From Neocallimastix lanati (nom. inval.) (Eukaryota > Neocallimastigomycota > Neocallimastigomycetes > Neocallimastigales > Neocallimastigaceae), in contig JACVTC010000104.1 of the NCBI GenBank assembly GCA_016946835.1, forward strand, positions 534,001-598,000: DNA of 64,000 nucleotides, read 5' to 3'. The notes under the pieces were generated by a model. That model saw only the letters and a list, made by a program, of their open reading frames with translations, was not told the DNA's origin and ran no database searches. Below are positions 1 to 11,972 of this stretch, in pieces (position 1 is the stretch's first letter; each line of letters begins with the position of its first letter). The translations under genes and the position numbers were made by a program.

Positions 1-160
1 TAAAATAATAATATATAAAAAATAATAAATAATAAATAATAATAAATAAAAAAATTTATGAAACAATAATTAAATTTTATATTAATGTTCTATTGTCTCA
101 TATTTAAATTAAATTCGAGAAAAAAAAGAATAATTTTGTGATTTTAAGGGATCATTTTTA
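1..160. other. AT-rich sequence, no gene seen
   Basis: Short AT-rich stretch before the minisatellite. No coding signal. Confidence 0.6.
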
Positions 161-1175
161 TTATAAAACTACATACTATTTATTTATTCAAATACTACAT
201 ATTATTATTTTATTATAAAACTACATACTATTTATTTATTCAAATACTACATATTATTATTTTATTATAAAACTACATACTATTTATTTATTCAAATACT
301 ACATATTATTATTTTATTATAAAACTACATACTATTTATTTATTCAAATACTACATATTATTATTTTATTATAAAACTACATACTATTTATTTATTCAAA
401 TACTACATATTATTATTTTATTATAAAACTACATACTATTTATTTATTCAAATACTACATATTATTATTTTATTATAAAACTACATACTATTTATTTATT
501 CAAATACTACATATTATTATTTTATTATAAAACTACATACTATTTATTTATTCAAATACTACATATTATTATTTTATTATAAAACTACATACTATTTATT
601 TATTCAAATACTACATATTATTATTTTATTATAAAACTACATACTATTTATTTATTCAAATACTACATATTATTATTTTATTATAAAACTACATACTATT
701 TATTTATTCAAATACTACATATTATTATTTTATTATAAAACTACATACTATTTATTTATTCAAATACTACATATTATTATTTTATTATAAAACTACATAC
801 TATTTATTTATTCAAATACTACATATTATTATTTTATTATAAAACTACATACTATTTATTTATTCAAATACTACATATTATTATTTTATTATAAAACTAC
901 ATACTATTTATTTATTCAAATACTACATATTATTATTTTATTATAAAACTACATACTATTTATTTATTCAAATACTACATATTATTATTTTATTATAAAA
1001 CTACATACTATTTATTTATTCAAATACTACATATTATTATTTTATTATAAAACTACATACTATTTATTTATTCAAATACTACATATTATTATTTTATTAT
1101 AAAACTACATACTATTTATTTATTCAAATACTACATATTATTATTTTATTATAAAACTACATACTATTTATTTAT
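161..1175. repeat. 52-bp minisatellite, about 19.5 copies
   Basis: A 52-bp unit starting TTATAAAACTACATACTATT recurs in direct orientation with essentially no differences for about 1 kb. The spacing between successive unit starts is exactly 52. Each unit contains two related half-motifs (ACTACATACTA and ACTACATATTA), so an older half-unit duplication probably came first. The right edge decays into shorter variants. There are no unique spacers, so it is not a CRISPR array. Confidence 0.95.
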
Positions 1176-1345
1176 TTATTATTAAACTACATATTATTTA
1201 TTTATTTATTTATCATAAAACTATATACTATTTATTTATTTATTTATTATAAAACTATATACTATATATCTATTATAAAACTATATACTATTTATTATGG
1301 TACTATTTATCATACAGCTATATATTATTTATTATAGTACTACTT
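1176..1345. repeat. Degenerate tail of the 52-bp minisatellite
   Basis: Shortened and mutated versions of the same unit (CTACATATTATTTATT, CTATATACTATTTATT) with expanded ATTT tracts. Confidence 0.8.
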
Positions 1346-2460
1346 ATTATTTTATTATAAAATATGAATTTTAAAAATTTAATATAGTTTGTGATACCAA
1401 TCAATCAAGTAAGCCTCATAATATATGTATTCTATATATATATATTATGAAGTAATTCTGTCAATTATTCAATTATTAATTAATTATTAATTATTATTAA
1501 AATAATATATTTAAAATAAATAAAAACAAAATGAAAAATGAAAAAAAATTTTTTATTTAATGTTAATTAAATCTATAAGATTTTTACTAATCACATATCA
1601 ATTAAGGTTCAACAAATAATCTGTCATTATAATTTTTGATAAAAAAATGTATTTAATATATTTTGTACTACTTTTCTAAAAAAAAGGAACTGTTTTTAGA
1701 ATATTCTATTGAATTCAATTAAAAAGATTTTTTTTTTTTATTTTAATGTATTTCATGGTTACGTGACAAAAGAAATTGTATTTCATCACTATTATTTTTT
1801 TTTTTTATAATGAATATATATATAATTATAAATATATACAGAAAAGTAATATAAATATTAATATATTAATAATCATAATAAAAAAAAAATTAAAAAATAT
1901 AATAAAATAATATAATTAAATAATATAATTAAATAATATAATTAAATAATATAATTAAATAATACAATTACTATATATTATTTAATTATCTTTTTTTTTA
2001 AAAAATAGAAGTTTCATAGTTTTATTTAAAATAACTATTTATCCAGATAAATATATAAATAATAATAATTAAAAAATAAAGAAAAAAAAAAGAAAGAAAA
2101 AAAAAATATAAATTCCATATATATAATTTCCTTTAAATAGTAATGATTATATAGACCAGCTATTAATAATAAATATTGATTATATATATAATCTATATTA
2201 ATATAAATAAAATAAAAATATAATATGTTTTATTATTTAACTGTTTAAAAAAAAAATAAAATTTTATTCTATTATATATAATATTGTAAGATATTTATTT
2301 TACAAATAATGTTTGATAAAAACTTTCATTGTTTCTTATTTTTTTTATTGTAATTACTAAGTTAAATTTATTTTATTATTATTATTATTATTTATTTTTT
2401 ATTTTTTATTTTTTATTATATTTTTAATTTTTTTTTTAATTTTTTTTTTATTTTTAGTTA
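1346..2460. other. AT-rich intergenic, low complexity
   Basis: Homopolymer runs and a short repeat of a 10-bp unit (TAATATAATT) around 1906-1965. No sustained coding signal on either strand. Confidence 0.6.
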
Positions 2461-2735
2461 ATTATAGATATGGACCACACTGAATTTATTTATACACATA
2501 TGTCTACTAACACAGAAAAAGCATAGTAATAATATCTTTTAAAGAGTGGGTATTAAAAGTTAATTACTTTGTATTTAATTCAGGGAGATATGCTTTTCTA
2601 TGGAGTATTAAAGTTGACAGCTTAAATACCCAAGGGTTTAAAAAAACAAAGTTGAATATTAGTTACCGTATTGGAGGAAATCGAAAGTATATCTCTTTCA
2701 ATAAATGAACATTTTTAAAATTGGTAAAACAATCA
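2461..2735. other. Non-repetitive island, unrecognised
   Basis: This segment is less AT-rich than its surroundings and not repetitive. All frames have stops within about 40 codons, although short coding-like stretches exist on both strands. It could be an old transposon fragment or an unrecognised small gene. No family recognised. Confidence 0.3.
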
Positions 2736-3735
2736 ATCTTGGAAAAATATTAAAAAAAAAAAAAAAAAATTATTGGATATTAGATGTTAATACAATATAT
2801 ATAATTTATAATTTATATATATATATATAAAATATATATATATTTAATAAACTTTAAACCTTAATTATTATTATATTTTTAAATATAATAATAATTGGTC
2901 ACTTTTTCTTAAACTAATTTAACTATCAATTACTTAACCTATGAAATCTAGGTAAAACCTAAAAAAGTACCTTTGAAAAAGCCTACTCAGTTAATATAAA
3001 TATATTTTTTTATTATGTAAAAGATGTTTTTTTTTTTTTTTTTTTTTTTTTTGTAAAGAGGAGACATAACAATCAAAGAAGAAATTTTTATTTTAAAAGG
3101 AATAAGAAAATAAATTAAAAAAAAAAAAAAAATTAAAATCCTATATAATGGATAATCTATAATAATAATATTTACATAAATAAATAATATTACTTTAAAA
3201 ACTATTTTTTGTTATAGTATAGATAGATATTTGTTAATTTTAATATGACTTTATTATAAAATAAATTTTTAAATTAGTAATTTAGTTTACTATAGTTTTA
3301 ACTATAATTGTTTTACAATTTATATTATTGTTTCTATTTTATAATATATTATTATTTACAATATTTAAAAATTCCTTTTTTTTTTTTTTTTTTTAAAAAA
3401 ATAATTATAATTTATTATAAACAATGATATTTGAAAATATCATTAATAAAAGAAATAAATAATTTATTGACATTTTACTGTCATCTTTGTTTGGAATAAA
3501 TCTACAATAAATTAGTTTTAAAAAATAGCATAATTCCCATCTTTTATTTTTATTAATTCTGTATTATATTTTGTTACTATTAATATTGTTACTATTAATT
3601 TTGTAACTATTTTAATATTATTTAACTTTTTTTTACTTAAATAGGAAAATGAGAAAATAAATAAAAAAAATAGAATTACAAAATAATTATATTTTAATTA
3701 AAAAATCATAAATCAAACAATTGTAGTAACGAAGT
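2736..3735. other. AT-rich intergenic
   Basis: Poly(A), poly(T) and TA runs; nothing gene-like seen. Confidence 0.55.
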
Positions 3736-3737
3736 AA

Positions 3738-4428
3738 ATAATAATAAATAATAAATAATAAATAATAAATAATAAATAAAAAATGATAAATAATAAATAA
3801 ATAAATAATAAATAATAAATAAATAAATAAATAATAAATATTAATACTAATAAATAATAATAAAATGAAATATGTACTAAATAAATAATAATAGATAATA
3901 GATAATAGATAATAGATAATAAATAATAATTAATTATAAGTAATAATAAATAGAAAATAAAAAATAAAAAAATATTAAATATGAAATATTAAATAACAAA
4001 TAATAAATAAAAAATAATAAATAATAAATAATTAATAATTAAATAATTATATAAATAATTAAATAAATAATAAATAATAAATAATAAATATAATAAATAA
4101 TATAATAAATAATAAATAATAAATAATAAATAATAATTAATAATTAATAATTAATAATTAATAATTAATAATAAATAATAAATAATAAATAATAAATAAT
4201 AAATAATAAATAATAAATAATAAATAATAAATAATAAATAATAAATAATAAATAATAAATAATAAATAATAAATAATAAATAATAAATAATAAATAATAA
4301 TAATAAATAATAAATAATAAATAATATTTAATAAATAATAAATAATAAATAATAAATAATAAATAATAAATAATAAATAATAAATAATAAATAATAAATA
4401 ATAAATAATAAATAATAAATAAATATTT
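3738..4428. repeat. (AATAAAT)n heptamer satellite
   Basis: About 690 bp dominated by the 7-bp unit AATAAAT, with interruptions (TAGATAA and AATTAAT variants). The purest stretch is about 4170-4425. The complementary form of the same unit makes up 41878-42092. Confidence 0.9.
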
Positions 4429-4732
4429 TATTTTTCTAATTAAAAAAAATGATTAACCCTAATCTCTTCTGTTTTAATGTGTTTCAAATTTCATCAATTA
4501 CCAATTAAATGTATATATACAAATTACAGAAATTAAGGTCTGTTAGAAATATAGGATAATATTAACTAAATAGATTAATTTAACATGTAATGAAAAATGT
4601 ATTAATAATTTATATAAATAAATTCATTAATATAACATGTAATGTAGGATGAATTAATATATTTATATATTTTTTAATAATTGTTTATAAATATATATAA
4701 ATAATTGTTAAATCTTTAGAAAGGAAAATTTT

Positions 4733-4771
<39 letters not shown>

Positions 4772-4915
4772 TTAATTAATTAATTACAAAAATATTTTTT
4801 ATTATAAAAAAAATACACAATTAATAAAAAAATATATATTATTTTTCCAATTAGAACATAATAATATTTATAATAGTAATATGAAATAAATAATAATATT
4901 CAAAATAAATTCAGA
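4429..4915. other. AT-rich intergenic with (TTTA)n
   Basis: Unremarkable AT-rich DNA with a (TTTA) tract at about 4732-4772. No gene seen. Confidence 0.5.
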
Positions 4916-5645
4916 AAAAAGCTCAAAGGATATGAAACTCACTTCCAGATTATAAAGATTTCTGTTTAAAAGGAATTCTTATTCCAGATTAAGATTTGAA
5001 TTGACTATCTGACGCTCCTAGTTAGTTTACATTTATAAGAGCAATTCTTTGTCGAGTACTAGCCATAAGCATGATTTCTGTAAAGAGAGCCTCAAACCAC
5101 ATCAAGAATGGCGTTTTAGAATAATCAAAAGAAATAATTTTGTTCTTAAACAAAACATCCAATTCTTTTTTTTTTATAATTTAAATCAACAATGTAGTCT
5201 CTTGTTTTCTCAAATTTTATTTTTCTTATAAGACTTAGCCTTGATTGATTTTCCTACCTCTATCTCTATCCCAGTAAAAGTATACATTTGCTTTTTTTTT
5301 TTTGGATGGAAATTTATATAATTTGTCGGCTAAAATTTTTACTTTCTTTATTCCATGCATGACGTCTACAACGTGATATATATCTCTAAGTAAATCAGAG
5401 ATAATAAATTTCTGAGTTTTTCCATTTTTTAAAACACCTTACCTGAGCAATCGCACATTTCTCGGAGAGAGGAGGAATGTTAAGTTCTTTAGAAACACAA
5501 CAAAGGGATGTAAAGCTATTCCCATTAGAAAATCCTTCAATGCAATATAATTATAATCCTGAATTAACTAGTGTCGGTGTAATCTCGGTCTTTCTTTGTT
5601 TGATCCAAGTAAAGGTGCATAATAAGAAACTTGCCCAATTACTAT
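4916..5645 (-). pseudogene. Degenerate LINE-type reverse transcriptase fragment (copy D)
   Basis: Reading the minus strand from 5645 downward, with a few frameshifts and stops, gives the region after the RT core of a non-LTR retrotransposon. It has a YYAPLLGSN segment near 5600, KELNIPPLSE at 5461-5490 and an RCFKKW stretch just after it, then HGIKKVKILADKLYKFPSK near 5290-5345. The order thumb, then ELGIPPL-like motif, then linker is typical of LINE ORF2 C-terminal halves. In-frame stops show it is dead. Its middle part aligns by eye with the plus-strand fragment at 63297-63660, so both derive from one family. No poly(A) tail or target-site duplication was found. Confidence 0.7.
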
Positions 5646-5697
5646 AACTGAAAATATAAAATAATAAATATTATTATCATAATCCTTTTCTGAATCT

Positions 5698-6022
5698 TTT
5701 TTTTTTTTTTTTTAACGGCAGCAAACTTGTTTCATCTTTATTAATTAAATATATGATAAAATACATGTAATAAAAGAAAAAAAAAGATAAAAAATATAAG
5801 CAAAAAAATAAAACACAAAATAAAATAAAATAATGGTATAATATATTCTAGTTTCATTTAATTAATATCTGTAAGTTTCTGAATCTAAAGAAACATCTAA
5901 GGATTTTTGTTCAATTATCATTGCAAACTTCAAAAAGAGATCATCTATAAAAGGTAAAGGTTTATTTCTGTAATTTTCCAATTCTTTACAGACTAAGATC
6001 CAGTGAGAATTCCCTCCAAGAA

Positions 6023-6027
<5 letters not shown>
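5698..6027 (-). mobile_element. 3' end of a LINE-type element (copy C)
   Basis: A poly(T) run at about 5698-5714 is the poly(A) tail on the minus strand. It is preceded by a 3' UTR and an open C-terminal coding stretch of about 53 codons ending in TAA near 5860. That peptide begins LLGG, the same motif found in copy B (CCAAGAAGGA on the plus strand at 6016-6025 versus 7060-7069), and then diverges. So this is a different, older subfamily. The 5' side is cut off where copy A's poly(A) tail starts. Confidence 0.65.
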
Positions 6028-6070
<43 letters not shown>

Positions 6071-6464
6071 CAGGGAAGAGAATACACTTCCAAAACTTTA
6101 TAAATTTTATTTTAAAAAATACATGTAGGTGGAAAGTACATTTGAAATTAAAAAATAAAAAAATAAAAAAGCTCAAAAATACTACGTATTTCGGCAAGTT
6201 GTCACTATGCGGGAATTTTTCCCTTCCTAACAAATAAAAAAGAAATAAAACCTAGAAAGTAACATCTTTAAAGTAGATAGTATGGTGTCCACTAAATTCT
6301 CCCTGGATTCATCATTTATTGAACTACTAGGGCGAGATTCACCCTTCATAGAAATAGATGATAATCCTGTATTATCATTATACCTTATCAGTACGACGTC
6401 GACGCTCTTGGTTAAGTTTAAGTTTGAAATACCTATCAAATAATTGCTCCAACGAACTACTTAT
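6028..6464 (-). mobile_element. 5'-truncated LINE copy with poly(A) tail (copy A)
   Basis: A run of about 40 T at 6028-6067 (poly(A) on the minus strand) is followed by the same 3' UTR as copy B, starting AGACAGGGAAGAGAATAC. Next comes the same C-terminal ORF segment (KSVDVVLIR, NDNTG, SSINDES). Similarity to B runs to about 6460 and then stops. Its insertion point abuts the LLGG codons of copy C. No target-site duplication was recognised for this copy. Confidence 0.75.
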
Positions 6465-6478
6465 GTTAGTGATGAGAT
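6465..6478. repeat. Target-site duplication, left copy
   Basis: GTTAGTGATGAGAT directly precedes the poly(T) of copy B and is repeated exactly at 7344-7357, just past its truncated 5' end. Confidence 0.85.
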
Positions 6479-7343
6479 TTTTTTTTTTTTTTTTTTTTTT
6501 TTAGACAGGGAAGAGAATACACTTCCAAAACTTTATTAAAATTTTATTTTAAAAAATACATGTAGGTGAAAAGTACATTTGAAATTAAAAATATAAAAAT
6601 TAAAAAATAAAAAAAATAAAAAAGCTCGAAAATACTATGTATTTCGGCAAGTTGTACTATGTGGGAATTTTTCCCTTCCTATCAAATAAAAAAGAAATAA
6701 AACCTAGAAGTAACATCTTTAAAATAGATAGTGTGGTGTCCACTAAACTCTCCCCGGACTCATCATTTATTGAACTACTAGGGAGAGATTCATCCTTCGT
6801 AGCAATAGATGACGATCCTGTATTATCATTATGCCTTATCAGTACGACGTCGACGCTCTTGGATAAGTTTGGTATTTTGCAATACCTATCAAATAATAGC
6901 TCAAACGAACTACTAATGATAGGTATTGCACTTGTTAAGAATTCCGCCAAGCCCACAATTTTTGGAACAGGTGATTCAGATGAACCTTTGAAAAGTAGTT
7001 CATTCAATTGTCTCTGTTCCCCACTATCGAAATGTAGCTCATTTAAAACTAAAGTCCCACCAAGAAGGAACAAGTATATATAATGATTGATATAATCTTC
7101 AAAATTAGAAATAGAGTCATAGGAAGAAAGAGGATTAAACACTCTAATCTTCCTAAGGAATAAAACATAGAGATCATCGATGAAATTTAAAGAATTCCAT
7201 CTAAAAGATGCAAGAGCATCGCATTTAAAAATCCAATGTTCAAAAGATTGTTTATCTTCGCCACAACAGGGGCAAGACTTGGGACAATCTTCTGAAACTC
7301 TACCCATTCTAATAGCAATAGTAGTATTGTATTTATAACCACA
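6479..7343 (-). mobile_element. 5'-truncated LINE insertion with zf-RVT domain (copy B)
   Basis: Youngest-looking copy in the cluster. On the minus strand it reads from 7343 down to a poly(A) tail at 6479-6502. An uninterrupted reading frame enters at the truncated 5' end and closes at 6657. It begins with CGYKYN and carries a reverse-transcriptase zinc-binding signature near 7200-7290: CPCC, GEDKQSFEHW, then a final C (CxxC...H...C). After that come LLGG and a Ser/Asp-rich C-terminus (SVDVVLIRHNDNTG). This is the zf-RVT domain that closes the ORF2 of many non-LTR elements. The insertion is flanked by perfect 14-bp direct repeats, as expected of target-primed reverse transcription. It is not autonomous because RT and endonuclease are missing. 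Confidence 0.85.
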
Positions 7344-7357
7344 GTTAGTGATGAGAT
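7344..7357. repeat. Target-site duplication, right copy
   Basis: Exact second copy of GTTAGTGATGAGAT (see 6465-6478). Confidence 0.85.
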
Positions 7358-8413
7358 AAAATACTTTATTTTCTAATTTATATTATAATTATTTTATAAT
7401 AATGACCGAATATATTTCATAAATATCATATTATATATACATACAACAAACTATTTAATATAAAAAAAAAAAAATTCAAAGAACATTAAATTATTTATTA
7501 AATATGATATAAATATTATTTATTTATTTGTTTATTTATTATTTAATATAATTTTTTTTTTTAATTTTATGTTATTATTTAAATGAATTTAAAATAATAA
7601 AAAAGTTTTTTATATATAAATAAAAAAAAAAAAAAAATTATAAAATATAATTAAAATCTTTTTATAAAAAACTCTAAATTAAAAAAAAAATTCTTTTTTT
7701 TTTTTTTTGTTGATTGATTGTTTGTTGGTTGTTTTGTTTTCTTTTTTAAAGTTTAAAAAAGAAAAAAATTTTGATTTAAAATATATTACATATAGAGATA
7801 ATTAAATATATATATCTTTTTTTTTTTCTTTTCTTCTTTTCCTTTTTGTAAAAAAAGGAAATAGAAATATAAATAAATTTATATAATATATATATAAAAG
7901 GAAAAGAACATTATATAATGAATATAGGTTTTAATTTATTTCATTATATTAATAATATTCATAAACTTTTTTTGTTTGTTTGTTTGAATATAAGTATATA
8001 TATTTGATAATTATGAGTATATAGATAAATTTAATTTAATAATTATATAATGATATATTTAAATTTAAAAAAAAAAAATATATATATATATATATATTAG
8101 TGAAATATATTACTATATAAATTAATACATATAAAAATATATATATATATTTTTTTCTTTTTTCTTTTTTTTTATGCTTAATTTAATAATAAAAATCAAT
8201 TATGATTTATATAATATATGATAATATATAAAAAAAATTTTTTTTATAATTATAATAAAAGAGTAATTTAAAAAAACTTTTTTTTTTGGCGTTATTGTTT
8301 AAAATATGATTAATATTTAAAATTATACTTTTAAGATATATAAATCAATTTATAATTTCTCTTTATAATCACTTTATAAAATACTATAAATTGATTTTTT
8401 ATTTTTTTTAAAT
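7358..8413. other. AT-rich intergenic, 3' flank of the deacetylase gene
   Basis: Homopolymers and TA repeats. Contains the 3' UTR region of the minus-strand deacetylase gene. No other gene seen. Confidence 0.55.
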
Positions 8414-9461
8414 TTAAAGTAAAAGTGAAGCAACTAATCCAAAGCAAAGAGCAAGAAGAATTGACATTGGTTTATATGTCATAATAGCACCTGATTCTAA
8501 TTTTTGTTGAACATTTTCGATAGTTACATTTCTATCAGTTTCATTTTCAATAGTAGCATTTTGATTAATATCAATATCACCATAAGTATTACCAGATCTG
8601 TACATACCACTTTTGTCACCAAGACATTCAGCAACAGTAACAAAACGATAACCCTTTTCCTTCATACCACTTTGTTCAATAATCCAAGGAGCAATTTCAT
8701 TAACAGTATAATTTTGAGAATCATGCATAAGAATAAGGTAACTATCTTTTTCTTCAGCAAATTTTCCCTTTAAGAATTCAATAGAATCTTGAACTCTTTG
8801 TTCAATGGAACCAGAAGTTTCAAGATCCCAATCATTAGTATCAGAATCCCATTGAATAAGACGGTAATCCCATTCATCAAGAGCAGCTTGACACTCTTCA
8901 TCGCAGTGACCCTTTGGAGCACGGAAGTAACGTGGACGATCACCAGTAACCTTTTCAATGAAATCGTCCATAGTATCTAAAGCTTCCTTAAATTTATTAA
9001 TATCATTAGATATCTTATGTTCGTAAGTGTGAGAAGCAATTTGTAAACCGTTATCATGAGCTTTCTTCATAGCATCTTGATATTCTTGAACATCAATAGC
9101 ATATGGATAGTGGAATCTACCAACATGGAAGAAAGTAACTTTTACATCTGGATGTTCATCAACAATATAATCAACTAAATCTTTAGTATATTTGTGAGGT
9201 CCATCATCAAACTATATTTTTTTTATTATAAAATATAAATAAATATTAAAAATTAGAATTGGTTAACTTATTTATTTATTTATTTATTTATTTACTGTAA
9301 TTATTTTATTAACACTCCAAAAAAAAAAAAAAAAAAAAAAAAAAATGTCTTACTGTTAAAGCAATAGTTTTGCTTTCAGTACAAGAATAGATAAATTCTG
9401 ACTTAACATAACTGACTAATACAGTTACTAAAACAAAGACAACAAAATTTAAATTCATCAT
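8414..9461 (-). CDS. GPI-anchored polysaccharide (chitin) deacetylase, CE4
   Basis: Two exons: 9461-9354 and 9211-8414; the 142-bp intron starts GTAAGA and ends ATAG. The predicted protein is 301 aa. Residues 1-21 form a signal peptide. The NodB/CE4 metal-dependent deacetylase domain follows, with TFDDGP at 36-41 (D38 catalytic base, D39 metal), HTYEH at 97-101 (metal histidines), FRAPKG at 132-137, WDSDTNDWD at 157-165 and ILMHD at 196-200. The intron falls exactly inside motif 1, between T36 and F37. The C-terminus has several N-x-T sites, a small-residue SGA (276-278) and a hydrophobic end, which together look like a GPI-attachment signal. This suggests an enzyme held at the plasma membrane or wall that removes acetyl groups from chitin. 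CE4 also includes acetylxylan esterases, but no dockerin or carbohydrate-binding module is present, so a cell-wall role is more likely. Motif 3 has Lys where Tyr is usual. Confidence 0.88.
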
Positions 9462-10350
9462 TTTTTTCTTTTATTTTACTAGTTTTTTATTTTCTTTAAA
9501 TTTTTTTTTAAAAAAAAAACTTTTATATTCTTATTATAGGTAAATAAATTTAATAAAATAACTTATTTGTATTTGGATTTAGTTTTTCTAAAATTTAAAT
9601 AATTAATTTTAATAATTTTTAAATAAATTACTATTTTTTATTTTATATTTAATTATCTCTTCTTTATTTCTATGTTTTTAATTTTTTCTTCTTTAATTTA
9701 AATTTGAAGAAGAAAAGTAGTTTTCGAAAGAATTTCCTTCTTTTTATATGTAAAATCAATAATATATTTCAACAAAAATTTATGATTATATCTATATTAA
9801 TAACTTTATATTATTAAATATGTTTTGAATATATTAAAACAGTATTCATTTATATACCAAATATAAAAATTTTTATCACTATCAAAACTTTTAATAAACA
9901 TATGCATTTATTTCAAAATTTAACCAATATTTTTTTATCTGTTTAAAATTACAGTCATCAAAGTTTATATATTAATATATTATTTAAATAATATATTAGT
10001 ATTAATATTATTTATATTCACATTTATTTAGATAAAAGAAAAAAAGAAAAAAAACTAATAATAATTAGACAATATTAAAATATATTTATTTCTTTTTTAT
10101 TTATTAATTAAATTAAAAATATATTTTAATGCAATAAAATAAAATAAAATAAAATAGAATAAAATAAAATAAAATAAAATAAAATATAATTAATTTTATT
10201 ATAATATAATAAAATATAATAAAATATAATAAATTTTATAATTTAATATATAATAAAATAATAGAAAAATGAAAAAATAATATATTTGTTAATATATTTG
10301 AATATATATTAACACCATAAACAAATATCATGAAATATTTACTATATAAC

Positions 10351-10381
<31 letters not shown>

Positions 10382-10725
10382 AAATTCATATTATTACATA
10401 TATAAAAATATATATATATATATAAATTACAAGTTCAATAAAAAAATTAGGTTGATTTTAAAATTAAAATAAAATTATTTTTTATTTACTATATATATAT
10501 AATTTTATTATTTTTAATAGTTATTATTAATGACATAAGTTGTTGATATATAATAAGTAAAGCATTAATATATATCTAGATATTGAAGAATCTTAATCTA
10601 TAAACTTTTAATGAAAAATTAAAATCTTTTTTTTTATTATAAAAGTTTTATTTTTATGTTTAAATGTTGCGTTGGGTTTCTTTTTAAGAATAGAAAAATT
10701 ACCTCATTTTAAATTTTTATATTTA
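9462..10725. other. AT-rich intergenic, upstream of the deacetylase
   Basis: Contains an (AAAAT)n tract around 10137-10190, a poly(A) run at 10350-10379 and presumably the deacetylase promoter. No second gene seen. Confidence 0.5.
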
Positions 10726-10738
10726 TATCAATATTTAA

Positions 10739-10998
10739 TATTTATATTTATATTTATATTTATACTTATATTTAATATTTATATTTATATTTATATTTAT
10801 ATTTATATTTATATTTATATTCATTTTTATATTTATATTTATATTTATATTTATATTTATATTTATATTTATATTTATATTTATATTTATATTTATATTT
10901 ATATTTATATTTATATTTATATTTATATTTATATTTATATTTATATTTATATTTATATTTATATTTATATTTATATTTATATTTATATTTATATTTAA
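10739..10998. repeat. (TTTATA)n hexamer array
   Basis: Roughly 43 copies of a 6-bp unit with a few interruptions. It is open in one frame as a Tyr-Ile repeat, which is a by-product of the period being a multiple of three. Confidence 0.92.
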
Positions 10999-11083
10999 TA
11001 TTTATATTTATTTAAATATATATTTTTAAATATATAATATAATATATTATATATTATATTTTATATATATATTGTTCACTCTA

Positions 11084-11215
11084 TTTAAATTCAAGGAAAT
11101 GAAAATACATCAAGATGATGTTTGTAATAAAATCCAACCAATGACATGACAGCAGTTGCACTGTCATAACTTTACAATCCTTAAATGAAATCCTTGAATT
11201 CCTTGAATTATTAGT
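11084..11215. repeat. Island with nested inverted repeats
   Basis: AATTCAAGGA near 11090 is matched by TCCTTGAATT near 11190-11210 (present in two overlapping copies). Inside lies a hairpin, ATGACAG / CTGTCAT with an 8-nt loop, near 11144-11166. Base composition is less AT-rich than around it. Could be a foldback mobile-element relic or a structured RNA; nothing distinguishes these. Confidence 0.4.
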
Positions 11216-11956
11216 AAATACAAAAATTATTAAAAATTAATAAATTATAGATATAAAAATTAATCAAAGAGGAAAAAAGAAAAGGAAAAAAAAAAAAAAG
11301 ACGTCAAATATTGTCAATCAAAATTAAAAAAGAATTTACTTGATTATAAAAAAAAAATAAATTTAAAAATTTTTTTTTCTTTTTTTCTTTTTTTCTTTTA
11401 TAAATTAAATAAAAGAATATTCATTCCTTAACAATCCAATATATAAATTTATATTGGCTATATATTGTAAATAAAAGAATTTTATTAAAATAATATATTT
11501 CAGTGCAGATGATATACAAGCCAATAATACTCTCGCAGAAAAAGGATAATACTTATTTATACTTTTTGTTTAATTTTTATTATTAAATTAAAAATAACTA
11601 AATTATTAAATTTAATTTAACTTAATTTAATTTAACTTAATTTAATTTAACTTAATTTAATATTTAATTAATTATTCCAAATTACTGTTTAATAAATGAA
11701 CATTCAGTTCATTTATTAACATCTAAACTTTTATTATTACAAATAAATACATTAATATATATAATAATATATTAATACATGAATTCTTTTTTATTTTTGT
11801 TTGTTTGTATGATTGGTTTGATTGGGTTGATTTTTCGTTTGGAGGGGTTTTTTATTGTATTTTATTATATTGTATTTTATTATATTGTATTTAATTTTAT
11901 TGTATTTTATTGTATTTTATTTTATTGTATATTATTGAATTTTTATAATCTTATGT
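11216..11956. other. AT-rich intergenic
   Basis: Includes short tandem TTAATTTAACTTAAT units near 11610-11662 and TGTATTTTATTA runs near 11856-11935. No gene seen. Confidence 0.5.
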
Positions 11957-11972
11957 TTGATTATGGTTTTTA

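Noticed and set aside
161-1175. CRISPR array
   Set aside because: Repeats are directly adjacent with no unique spacers, and the genome is eukaryotic.
6637-7083. Plus-strand 148-codon frame
   Set aside because: Antisense shadow of the LINE copy B coding frame, which has the recognisable zf-RVT motif on the minus strand.
8789-8980. Plus-strand frame opposite the deacetylase
   Set aside because: Shadow of a well-supported minus-strand exon with all five CE4 motifs.
10672-10998. Open frame encoding Tyr-Ile repeats
   Set aside because: It is the translation of the TTTATA hexamer array; period divisible by three keeps it open.
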